30,419 bases of DNA from Bacteroidota bacterium (GTDB lineage: Bacteria > Bacteroidota > Bacteroidia > Bacteroidales > UBA4417): the NCBI GenBank assembly GCA_020048595.1, contig JAIFMH010000224.1:1-30419 (forward strand). Reading direction: 5' to 3'. Positions 8,199 through 15,530 of this stretch are shown piece after piece. The notes beneath the pieces were generated by a model, which ran no database searches, was not told the origin of the DNA, and saw nothing but the letters and a program-made list of their open reading frames with translations. The first letter of the stretch is position 1. Every line of letters starts with the position of its first letter. Both the position numbers and the translations under genes were made by a program.

Positions 8199-8414
8199 TA
8201 AAACCTGCATTTATTTTTGAAAGATTATTTTAAAAAAATCCTGCTGCTTTATTAAAGAGCGTTAACTTAAATGGAATCAACTGATTACAAGCGATTCATT
8301 ATTATATAAAAAGGATCGATAAATTTTAGGATTGAAGTTAGAATTCCAGCCTGTGCAAATTGCAAGGAGTGAATGAATAAAATGAAAATTTCAGTATTAA
8401 ATATAAAGGTAAAC

Positions 8415-9101
8415 TTATCCTTTTTCGCTGATCGTCTTTAACCTGTCATAATCCACAATCCGGAAATACTTTCCTTTGATTTGAATAAGTCCTTCCTCAT
8501 CAAACTTCTTAAGCATCCGGACAACTGTTTCCTGGCTCATTCCACATAATTCAGCAAGATCTTTTCGCGAAAGTGGCAAATCAAATTCCTGCTGCTTGAA
8601 AATACGGTCGGCAAGGCAAAGCAGGATATCGGCTATTCGTCCGTATGATTGTTTGTGCGTGAAGCAGAAAAAGCGTCCGTTTATCTGCGCACTGTTTGCT
8701 CCCAGAATTGCTATTACTTCCTTAGAGAATGCAGGATTTTCTGCAATTAAATTTTTAAACATCTGCATATCAATCTATTTAATTTCAGAATCGATATACG
8801 TCATTGCAGAATATTGATAGGTCTGATTTTCGGAACTAACTGTAGAAAGTCCAAGCAGGTTTCCTGAAGTAACAACTTTCAGAACCAGCGAATTTACTCC
8901 ATCATCAAGGAATACTTTGGCCAGCCCGTTTTCCATGAAAAACATATGAGAAGCTAATCCGCCCTGTTTGCAAATCAGTTCACCTTTTTTATATCTCACA
9001 GTTACGGAATGCTTATCCATAAGTTCCTTTTCCTGTACAGTAAGTTTCTCAAAACACCTGCATGTATAGGATTGGATAGTACACCCTGTAAATTGTTCCA
9101 T
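8415..9101 (-). pseudogene. Crp/Fnr-family regulator broken by one in-frame TAG
   Basis: Two consecutive open stretches lie in the same frame and together make a normal 228-codon Crp/Fnr regulator. The first (9101 to 8778) is the cyclic-nucleotide-binding-like sensor domain, with N-terminal cysteines C7, C14 and C16 and another in LICKQGG, a set resembling Fnr Fe-S ligands. The second (8774 to 8415) continues with the dimer helix (MFKNLIAENPAF) and the DNA-binding helix-turn-helix (SRKDLAELCGMSQETVVRML). They are separated only by TAG at 8775-8777, within EIK-stop-IDMQMF where the family is normally uninterrupted; a single CAG to TAG change explains it. TAG ends intact genes nearby (lptB, the OmpH-like gene), so recoding is unlikely. 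It could be a recent pseudogene, a sequencing error, or a split protein restarting at the ATG at 8768. Confidence 0.85.
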
Positions 9102-9127
9102 AAAAATTCACTCCATTTTATATCATG

Positions 9128-9135
9128 CAAATATA
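9128..9135 (-). promoter_or_regulatory. Promoter -7 element of the Crp/Fnr gene
   Basis: TATATTTG on the - strand matches TAnnTTTG. No TTTG is found 19-20 bases upstream; instead the TTGAT-N4-GTCAA box (9154-9167) is centred about 40 bases from the predicted start, the position of a class II activator site. Confidence 0.4.
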
Positions 9136-9153
9136 TGTATAAGTAGATAACTA

Positions 9154-9167
9154 TTGATCTTCGTCAA
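9154..9167. promoter_or_regulatory. Fnr-like binding site between divergent genes
   Basis: TTGAT-CTTC-GTCAA matches the Fnr consensus TTGAT-N4-ATCAA at nine of ten positions. It sits between the Crp/Fnr gene (- strand) and the multiheme cytochrome gene (+ strand, 117 bases away), so one site could serve both. The use of the E. coli-type consensus in this phylum is an assumption. Confidence 0.55.
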
Positions 9168-9283
9168 TAAAATAATTGCGCTACTAGTATGTTTTCACCT
9201 GTTTATGACACATATAATATCTAACCCATGCATTGAAAATTTATCACTTTTGCAGGGTAAATCATTGTTAAACATTTCACAAT

Positions 9284-10639
9284 ATGAATGCTTTTAAAAA
9301 ATACCTGTTACTGCTGATTATTATACTTCCATTCGCTATCATCAATGGATGTAACAAGGAAAAAACAGACCCGAAAGCTGAAGCTACTGCTTCGTGTGAA
9401 GGCTGCCATACCGACTATGCCCACCTCCAGGCAGTATTTTCTCCTGACACAGCTGCCCCTGCAGGAGGCTGCGGAGGTGAAGCACCACATTTTGAGCCAT
9501 ACGACAGGGTTTTTATGGGTGGCGATGGATATGAGGCTTACAAAACCACAGGTCACTACCAGATAGGCTGTACCGGTTGCCATAAAGGTACTGACAACAC
9601 GGGAGATAAGGTTTTAGCCCATTCAGGCGACTTTGTCAGGCATCCATCTGTTTTTAACGAACAAACTTGTGGAAATTGCCACAGATCGATTGTTGATAAT
9701 TTCAAAACGAGCATTCACCAGGGAACAGGCCAGAAAAGGAAAGTTGCCATTCGCAGCGGATTCAGCGGATCGGAAGATTTCGATAAACTTCCTGCCCACC
9801 AGATTGAAGGATATAATAAGAACTGCGCAACATGCCACGCTTCATGCGGCGACTGCCATGTTGTACGTCCTCCTATTGCCGGAGGTGGTCTTACCAAAGG
9901 ACATGAATTTATTAAAACTCCGGATATGGTAAGTGTATGTGTATCATGCCATGTTTCGCGCGGTGGCCATGCCTACCTGGGCGCGGCACCAGGAACTCAA
10001 TCGGATGTTCACCTTACAAAAGCAGGCTACAAATGCATTGATTGCCATACCGGAAGTGAGCTTCATGGCGACGGGCAAAAAGTTGAACAGCGTTATGCAT
10101 ATTCCAAACTACCCACATGCACCCAGTGCCACCCAGGCCTGGAACAAAAGAACATGTATCATACCGTGCATTATAAGGACTTTAATTGCCAGGCTTGTCA
10201 CTCGCAGGATTATAACAATTGCGGGAGTTGTCATATTCATGGCGAAGGTGCCAGGGTGCCATCATATCTAGGTTTTAAAATTGCCGTCAATCCGATTCCT
10301 GATATTAAAACAGGATTCAATTTCACTGTTGTACGCCGTACATTAGGGGCTCCCGACAACTGGGAAAAATACGGAGTGCCACAATATGCAAACTTTAATG
10401 CACTGCCCACATATAATTATGCTTCTCCTCACAATTTGCTGAGATGGACTTCCAGAACCCAACCAGTTTCGGAAAAATCATGCTCATACAATTGCCATAT
10501 ACGTAACGAAGGGGGACAACTTGTAAATAAGGACCTGTACTTATTTCAGGAAGACCTTCTCATCTGGGAACAGCAGGCCTCAACAAAGATAACAGTGGAT
10601 GGAAAACTGCCACCATCATGGTTTACAGCAAAACAATAA
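9284..10639 (+). CDS. Multiheme cytochrome c lipoprotein, about 11 hemes
   Basis: A 451-residue exported protein with a lipoprotein signal (IING-C23). Ten CXXCH heme sites are visible in order: CEGCH, CTGCH, CGNCH, CATCH, CGDCH, CVSCH, CIDCH, CTQCH, CQACH and CGSCH, plus a near C-terminal CSYNCH (CXXXCH) that may bind an eleventh heme. Two sites are almost adjacent (CATCHASCGDCH). The gap between heme 1 and heme 2 holds an extra Gly-Gly-Cys-Gly segment, and the region of about 85 residues between sites 10 and 11 has no heme motif and could form a substrate or partner domain. It is the first gene of a two-gene unit with a double-rhodanese lipoprotein (40-base gap). I do not assign it to a named reductase; octaheme tetrathionate reductase-like, hydroxylamine oxidoreductase-like and plain electron-conduit roles are all possible. 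Confidence 0.92.
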   Translation: MNAFKKYLLLLIIILPFAIINGCNKEKTDPKAEATASCEGCHTDYAHLQAVFSPDTAAPAGGCGGEAPHFEPYDRVFMGGDGYEAYKTTGHYQIGCTGCHKGTDNTGDKVLAHSGDFVRHPSVFNEQTCGNCHRSIVDNFKTSIHQGTGQKRKVAIRSGFSGSEDFDKLPAHQIEGYNKNCATCHASCGDCHVVRPPIAGGGLTKGHEFIKTPDMVSVCVSCHVSRGGHAYLGAAPGTQSDVHLTKAGYKCIDCHTGSELHGDGQKVEQRYAYSKLPTCTQCHPGLEQKNMYHTVHYKDFNCQACHSQDYNNCGSCHIHGEGARVPSYLGFKIAVNPIPDIKTGFNFTVVRRTLGAPDNWEKYGVPQYANFNALPTYNYASPHNLLRWTSRTQPVSEKSCSYNCHIRNEGGQLVNKDLYLFQEDLLIWEQQASTKITVDGKLPPSWFTAKQ

Positions 10640-10679
10640 CTCAAAACAATAGAAAACTCAAACCTAATCAAATCAACCT

Positions 10680-11678
10680 ATGAAAAAGATCAATCAATTA
10701 TTTTTACTCAGCTTCCTGTTTCTGGCTGTTTTTATCAGTTCATGCGAAAAAAATGAAGAAACACCGGCGATAAATGAATCCGAAGTTCTGGCTACTTACC
10801 TTGAATCAACAGAATCGCCGCTTAAAAAAGACTACGTTAACACTGATATGCCTACTATTATTGCAGCCAGCGAGGTTAAAACATTAAATGAAACAGGCCA
10901 GGTGTACCTTATTGATATCCGGTCAGCTGCTGATTTTGCAACAGGGCATATTAAAAATTCACATAATGTAGCTTTTGCAGATCTGTTAACCCACATCAAG
11001 ACAGTAACCTTGGCTAACTACACAAAAGTAGCTATTGTATGCTACACCGGCCAGACAGCAGGTTATGGTGCAAGCCTTCTGAGGTTGATGGGATATGATA
11101 AAGTATTTTCATTGAAATGGGGAATGGCTTCCTGGAACGCAGCTTTTGCAGGTAAATGGAACACAGCCATTGGAAACGGGAATGCATTTGCATCACAGTT
11201 TACTGCAACAGCAACTGCAAAAAATGTTGCCGGTACTATGCCAGTGCTTACAACGGGAAAAACAACAGGACAGGAAATTCTGGAAGCCCGAGTAACAGCA
11301 TTGCTTGCCGAAGGTTTTACACCAGCATCAGTAGGTAATACTACTCTGTTTGGAAACTTAACCGGATATTATATTGTAAATTACTGGCCGGCTGACCAAT
11401 ATGCTGATCCGGGCCATGTACCAGGAGCTATTCAATATACACCTAAAGCATCCATTAAACTAAGTACAGACCTCAAAACAATACCAGCAGATAAACCAGT
11501 TGCCGTATATTGTTACACTGGCCAAACAAGTGCATTCCTTACTGCATACTTAAGGTTATTGGGTTACGATGCAAAATCAGTTTTGAATGGTACCAATGGG
11601 ATGATTTATGATAAGATGGTTGCTAAAAGCATGACCACTTTCAGTGCATCACAGATAATGGGATACGATTACGAATAA
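10680..11678 (+). CDS. Lipoprotein with two rhodanese domains
   Basis: A 332-residue protein with a lipoprotein signal (ISSC, Cys22). Domain 1 (about 55-160) has the DIR element of rhodaneses (LIDIRSAADF, D79/R81) and the active loop CYTGQT with C121. Domain 2 (about 195-325) has the same loop, CYTGQT with C278, but its N-terminal DxR element is replaced by IVNYWPADQY. Most tandem rhodaneses keep one active Cys; here both are kept, with identical loops, which suggests internal duplication. Rhodaneses move sulfane sulfur from thiosulfate or polysulfide through a Cys persulfide. Being exported and placed 40 bases after the multiheme cytochrome, it may pass sulfur to or from that protein (inference). 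A terminator follows. Confidence 0.93.
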   Translation: MKKINQLFLLSFLFLAVFISSCEKNEETPAINESEVLATYLESTESPLKKDYVNTDMPTIIAASEVKTLNETGQVYLIDIRSAADFATGHIKNSHNVAFADLLTHIKTVTLANYTKVAIVCYTGQTAGYGASLLRLMGYDKVFSLKWGMASWNAAFAGKWNTAIGNGNAFASQFTATATAKNVAGTMPVLTTGKTTGQEILEARVTALLAEGFTPASVGNTTLFGNLTGYYIVNYWPADQYADPGHVPGAIQYTPKASIKLSTDLKTIPADKPVAVYCYTGQTSAFLTAYLRLLGYDAKSVLNGTNGMIYDKMVAKSMTTFSASQIMGYDYE

Positions 11679-11697
11679 TACTACTTGTTAATTATTT

Positions 11698-11737
11698 AAA
11701 AAGAGCTGTCGCATAAGATTATGTGGCAGCTCTTTTT
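11698..11737. terminator. Strong bidirectional terminator
   Basis: AAAAAGAGCTGTC (11698-11710) pairs with GGCAGCTCTTTTT (11725-11737), with one G-U pair and a 14-base loop, flanked by an A run on the left and a T run on the right. It ends the rhodanese gene (+) and the converging small gene (-). Confidence 0.9.
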
Positions 11738-11762
11738 AATTTTCAGAACGCTGAAATTCCAA

Positions 11763-12029
11763 CTACTCTTTTGGCCAGATGCTTCCGGTTATATCGCTTA
11801 AACCAATCTGGTTATCGTACAAATCGAGCACATCAGATTCATCAAGAAGGATAACACGTTCAATTTTATTATCCGCCTGCCGATACCAGATTTCGGCATA
11901 AAAGCCTGCCAGCGTATACAAATGCACATTGTAGAACAGGTACACTCTGCTCATCACATGCTGGCCTCTTTCGAATAACAGCTCTACTTGCCTGAAAATT
12001 GTAAGTTTACGGAATTCCTCGCTTTTCAC
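11763..12029 (-). CDS. Small protein of unknown function
   Basis: An 88-residue soluble-looking protein without signal peptide or membrane helix. It has a charged N-terminal helix (MKSEEFRKLTIFRQVELLFE), an aromatic middle (YLFYNVHLYTLAGFYAEIWY) and an acidic end (DESDVLDLYD). It starts 51 bases after the stop of the 239-residue unknown gene on the same strand and is probably its operon partner. No family was recognised. Confidence 0.7.
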   Translation of the reverse strand: MKSEEFRKLTIFRQVELLFERGQHVMSRVYLFYNVHLYTLAGFYAEIWYRQADNKIERVILLDESDVLDLYDNQIGLSDITGSIWPKE

Positions 12030-12080
12030 TTTACCTTTATTTTATACAAAGCGAAAATTTTATCGGCTTTTACCTACCGG

Positions 12081-12800
12081 TTATTTGCGTTCCACTTCAA
12101 TAATGTATTTGTTTTGAAGCGATTGCAGCTTTGAGAGATCGGCCTTTCGGTCGTAAATACGCACAAGCTCAATGATGCCTGGTTTGTTATAAATAGCTGC
12201 CTGAGCCGCATCGTAAGTCTTGTAATCGAAATTGTTGCGTATAGCAATAGTAGCTTTTTCAAATTCATCCCAGGTCATAAATAACGGCACACTAATATAA
12301 TATGTGTCAACCTTGTCAACATCCTTATAAACACCTTCCGCCATCACATCCAGATCGAAAAAGCGACGTATTTTTATCAGGCTTTGAAAAGGTTTTACCT
12401 GCTTACCTGGCTGAAACTTAACACCCACCTGCTTGTAATGACTGATCAGCTGCGGCAGCTGGCTATAATCTTCCATATGCACCCGGATAGATGTAGTTGG
12501 CTCATTAAACAGCATAATACTACTGAGAGCGGCATCAAATTTAATGTTATGATCGCGTTTTATATGCATTGTCATGCGGATAAAATCATCTTCGTGACAA
12601 ACATCAAAGTTTTTGATAACCATAAAAACCGATTTTGGCTTTTGCTCCCTGTCTGTTGTAGGCAGAAAATATTCCTCATAAAAGCCTGGAAATGGTTCGA
12701 GGCTTTCGAGTAAAAGTTCAGGATGTGGATGGTCCGAAGCAAGAGTTGCAAGCTTTTCTTTCTTTAACAAGTATCCCAATGATTGAATATTGTCTGCCAT
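12081..12800 (-). CDS. Cytoplasmic protein of unknown function
   Basis: A 239-residue protein without a signal peptide. It reads as two similar alpha/beta halves (MVIKNFDVCHEDDFIRMTMH and later FMTWDEFEKATIAIRNNFDY), each a strand followed by a helix, which may be an internal duplication. No catalytic motif or family was recognised. A TTTG-N20-TATTTTTG promoter lies about 113 bases upstream of its start (12913-12944), and the 88-residue gene follows closely. Confidence 0.75.
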   Translation of the reverse strand: MADNIQSLGYLLKKEKLATLASDHPHPELLLESLEPFPGFYEEYFLPTTDREQKPKSVFMVIKNFDVCHEDDFIRMTMHIKRDHNIKFDAALSSIMLFNEPTTSIRVHMEDYSQLPQLISHYKQVGVKFQPGKQVKPFQSLIKIRRFFDLDVMAEGVYKDVDKVDTYYISVPLFMTWDEFEKATIAIRNNFDYKTYDAAQAAIYNKPGIIELVRIYDRKADLSKLQSLQNKYIIEVERK

Positions 12801-12912
12801 AGTAGTAAGATTGTTTTGTTAAAACCAAAGTGAAATTATTCGCATAGAACCTGGTCATCAGTATTTTACTGCCCGGCTATTCTATTATTTTGTTATCCGC
12901 TTTCCTGATAAA

Positions 12913-12944
12913 CAAAAATATAGAATTTTTAAGATATAAACAAA
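12913..12944 (-). promoter_or_regulatory. Bacteroidetes-type promoter of the 239-residue gene
   Basis: On the - strand: TTTG (12941-12944), 20 bases, TATTTTTG (12913-12920). The transcription start would be near 12906, giving a leader of about 105 bases. Confidence 0.5.
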
Positions 12945-12991
12945 TTCCGGAGCAAAAAGCTGCTTTCGTGGCCTAAATCAGCCAGAAACCA

Positions 12992-13020
12992 TTGAATTAA
13001 CAAACCAGACAACTATTTTG
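12992..13020 (+). promoter_or_regulatory. Candidate promoter of pssA
   Basis: TTG (12992-12994), 19 bases, TATTTTG (13014-13020), a one-base-short version of the Bacteroidetes consensus. The start would be near 13027, about 33 bases before the pssA start codon. Confidence 0.4.
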
Positions 13021-13059
13021 TTAATTTTACCACGTCGCTAACGCTAAAGATAACTTATT

Positions 13060-13779
13060 TTGAAAAAACATATCCCTAACTTTATTACAACGCTGAACCT
13101 TTTCAGCGGATGCATAGGTATAATATTGGCCCTGCAATACCGAATTGATTACGCAGCATATTTCATTGCCATTGCTGCCCTGTTCGACTTTCTGGATGGT
13201 TTGGTGGCCAGGATCCTTCATGTTAAAAGTGAAATTGGAAAAGAACTTGACTCACTGGCTGATGTTGTTTCATTCGGTGTTTTACCCGGAATTATAATTT
13301 ATCAACTTATGGCTAACAGCCCGAATACTCCGGCGGCAGGTTCATATATCAGTATCTTTTCCTTAATCGCCCTTATAATTCCGGTGCTATCTGCTGTACG
13401 ATTAGCCAAATTTAACCTTGATACCCGCCAGACTACTTCATTTATCGGGCTGCCAGTACCTGCCAATGCGCTGTTTCTGGGTTCGTTGCCGCTGATCAAA
13501 ATGCAGGCTGGTTTCAGCGACTCTCTCTCGTGGCTCACGGTATTTACTGACAATTACTATGTACTTGCTCTGTTGGCTATTGGAATGAGTTTGTTACTTG
13601 TATCGGAAATCCCATTGATTTCGCTGAAATTCAAAAACCTTAAATTTTCAGATAATAAACCTCAGTTTATCCTGGTACTGATTGCAGCAATTTCCTTCAT
13701 TTTGATTACCTTTACAGCTATACCCCTCATAATCCTGACCTATATCTTACTCTCGTTGATATTTAAGCCTGCTGCTTAG
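13060..13779 (+). CDS. pssA: CDP-diacylglycerol-serine O-phosphatidyltransferase
   Basis: A 239-residue membrane enzyme making phosphatidylserine from CDP-diacylglycerol and serine, the route to phosphatidylethanolamine. The CDP-alcohol phosphotransferase signature D-G-x2-A-R-x8-G-x3-D-x3-D is complete (D46, G47, A50, R51, G60, D64, D68), and the N-terminal KKHIPNFITTLNLFSGC is typical of bacterial PssA. About seven hydrophobic helices follow. The start is a TTG: an in-frame TAA lies three codons upstream, and TTG gives exactly the family N-terminus. No psd gene lies next to it in this window. Confidence 0.95.
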   Translation: MKKHIPNFITTLNLFSGCIGIILALQYRIDYAAYFIAIAALFDFLDGLVARILHVKSEIGKELDSLADVVSFGVLPGIIIYQLMANSPNTPAAGSYISIFSLIALIIPVLSAVRLAKFNLDTRQTTSFIGLPVPANALFLGSLPLIKMQAGFSDSLSWLTVFTDNYYVLALLAIGMSLLLVSEIPLISLKFKNLKFSDNKPQFILVLIAAISFILITFTAIPLIILTYILLSLIFKPAA

Positions 13780-13825
13780 AAAATCTCAATAACTCTACTA
13801 CTTAAGTAACCAAAAAGAAGCAGCG

Positions 13826-13843
13826 AACTGATTAAGATCAGTT
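13826..13843. promoter_or_regulatory. Perfect Fnr/Crp-type palindrome
   Basis: AACTGAT-TAAG-ATCAGTT, a 7-bp perfect inverted repeat with a 4-base spacer, the geometry of Fnr-family sites. It lies 100 bases upstream of the barrel lipoprotein gene starting at 13943 and 46 bases after pssA. There is no T run after it, so a terminator is less likely. Confidence 0.5.
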
Positions 13844-13942
13844 ATTCTAATAGTTTGTTGAGGGGCTAAAAAGATCCGAAGTGCCTTGGTTTTGCTTAAC
13901 ATGGATTTAATGAAGCCTTCACGAGAATTAAATTGGCACTCT

Positions 13943-14644
13943 ATGAAACTTAACTACTTATTCCCAATTACAGTTTTGCTTGCGGCAGTGATTCTTTTAT
14001 TCATGGAATCATGTACCATATACCTTCCACAACCTGCCAGTATACCTTTGATGAATGAAAAGAATGAAGTCCAGTTGAATGGGGGATTTACATTTCTTGG
14101 CGGCGCTAACGGATCGGTAGCTTTTGCAGCAGGCGAACATGTAGCACTGCAGGCATACGGATCCGTTCACCCTGACCAGATCAACTATTTCCAGGGCTCA
14201 GTGGGTTATTTTACAAAGAATAAATCGGATCTCAATTTCGAAATCTATGCCGGATTAGGGGCAGGAGATGGGAGTGATTGGGGATTTGATAATGCCGAAT
14301 TATACAACGGCGACTATCTGCTTTACTTTGCCCAGGCAAATATTGGACAAACAAACCTGGGTAGTGCCCATATCGATTATGGGTTCGGACTTAAGTCAGG
14401 ACTTTTTGATGCTACAGTAGCCGACTATTCGATCTCAGATCCTATATATTATACAAACAACTCAGTGCTTATTGAACCACAGGCTTTTATTAGATTGGGC
14501 GGCGAAAAATTCAAGATTGGATTTCAGGTTAATGGATCAAGAATTTTTAACCTCTCCAGTAAAGAAGCAGCAATGTTTTATTATCCGGTAAACTTTAGTG
14601 TTAGTATGAACTTTCGTATTGCGCCTTCCCTGAGAAAAAAATAA
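13943..14644 (+). CDS. Barrel-type lipoprotein of unknown function
   Basis: With the ATG at 13943 the protein has 233 residues and a normal signal (MKLNYLFPITVLLAAVILLF) ending in a lipobox-like MESC. An upstream ATG at 13886 would add 19 residues that break the signal peptide, so the internal start is preferred. The mature part is a Gly-rich series of beta-strands (for example VQLNGGFTFLGGANGSVAF and a C-terminal FSVSMNFRIAPS), as in small outer-membrane barrels. No family name was recognised. It converges on lptB, whose stop directly abuts this gene's stop. Confidence 0.75.
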   Translation: MKLNYLFPITVLLAAVILLFMESCTIYLPQPASIPLMNEKNEVQLNGGFTFLGGANGSVAFAAGEHVALQAYGSVHPDQINYFQGSVGYFTKNKSDLNFEIYAGLGAGDGSDWGFDNAELYNGDYLLYFAQANIGQTNLGSAHIDYGFGLKSGLFDATVADYSISDPIYYTNNSVLIEPQAFIRLGGEKFKIGFQVNGSRIFNLSSKEAAMFYYPVNFSVSMNFRIAPSLRKK

Positions 14645-15370
14645 CTATCTACGCAATTCAAAATTGCTGCCAAGGTAAACTTTACGAACCTGCTCGTCGT
14701 TAGCAAGATCTTCTGCTGAGCCGGATTTAAGTACCGAACCTTCGAATAGCAGGTAAGCACGGTCAGTAATATTCAAGGTTTCGTGCACGTTGTGGTCGGT
14801 AATAAGAATACCGATATTTTTCTCCTTCAGTTTAACAACAATATTCTGAATATCTTCAACAGCAATAGGGTCGACACCGGCAAACGGTTCGTCCAATAAT
14901 ATGAATTTCGGATCGGTTGCCAGTGCGCGTGCAATCTCGGTACGGCGTCGCTCGCCCCCTGAAAGCTGAATACCCATATTCTTGCGAACATGATGCAGAC
15001 CAAACTCATCCAGAAGTGACTCAAGTTTATCGGACTGTTCCTTTTTATTTAGTTTAGTAAATTCGAGTACAGCCCTGATGTTATCCTCAACAGTTAATTT
15101 GCGGAAAACGGAAGCTTCCTGCGCCAGGTAGCCGATTCCAATCTGTGCACGTCTGAAAACAGGTTCATTAGTTATATCGCGGTCATCCAGGAATACTTTT
15201 CCCTGCAGCGGTCGTATAAGTCCAACAATTATGTAAAATGAAGTGGTTTTACCAGCACCGTTTGGGCCAAGAAGCCCTACAATTTCACCTTGCTCAACCT
15301 GAATTGAAACATGGTTTACAACAGTCCGCTGGCGGTATTTTTTAACTAGATCTTCAGTTCGTAATATCAT
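14645..15370 (-). CDS. lptB: LPS export ABC transporter ATP-binding protein
   Basis: A 241-residue ATPase that powers lipopolysaccharide extraction by the LptB2FG complex. Walker A is GPNGAGKTT (35-43), the signature is LSGGERRR, Walker B is FILLDEPFAGVDPIAVEDI, and the switch His is in ITDHNVHETL. The Q-loop (YLAQEASVFRKLT) and PFAGVDPI are typical of LptB, not generic ABC ATPases. The frame is open upstream to 15445, but the ATG at 15370 gives the family N-terminus MILRTEDLVKKY and the extra 25 residues have no counterpart. It is transcribed after the DUF5686 gene (160-base gap). Confidence 0.96.
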   Translation of the reverse strand: MILRTEDLVKKYRQRTVVNHVSIQVEQGEIVGLLGPNGAGKTTSFYIIVGLIRPLQGKVFLDDRDITNEPVFRRAQIGIGYLAQEASVFRKLTVEDNIRAVLEFTKLNKKEQSDKLESLLDEFGLHHVRKNMGIQLSGGERRRTEIARALATDPKFILLDEPFAGVDPIAVEDIQNIVVKLKEKNIGILITDHNVHETLNITDRAYLLFEGSVLKSGSAEDLANDEQVRKVYLGSNFELRR

Positions 15371-15530
15371 ATTGATACATTCACGCGGTAAAGGTAGTAA
15401 AATATTTGGTTGAAGGATTTGCGCTCGCGGGTTAACAGTTTTCAAAGTCTGGCTTCGAGGACCTCTTTGCCTGATTCATAATTAGCCATCAGCACTTTTA
15501 CAAATGAATGCTAATATACCAAAATGAGAT

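Noticed and set aside
8350..8450. Short + strand frame starting MNKMKISVLNIK upstream of the Crp/Fnr end
   Set aside because: Only about 22 codons, overlapping the end of the opposite gene, with no supporting signal.
8775..8777. TAG in the Crp/Fnr gene as a recoded sense codon
   Set aside because: TAG ends other intact genes in the window (lptB at 14645, the OmpH-like gene at 22567), so a general recoding is not supported.
11675..11694. ATACTAC half-site after the rhodanese gene
   Set aside because: Only the left half matches the Rrf2 operator; the right half is not a GTA(G/T)TAT and the place is the end of a gene.
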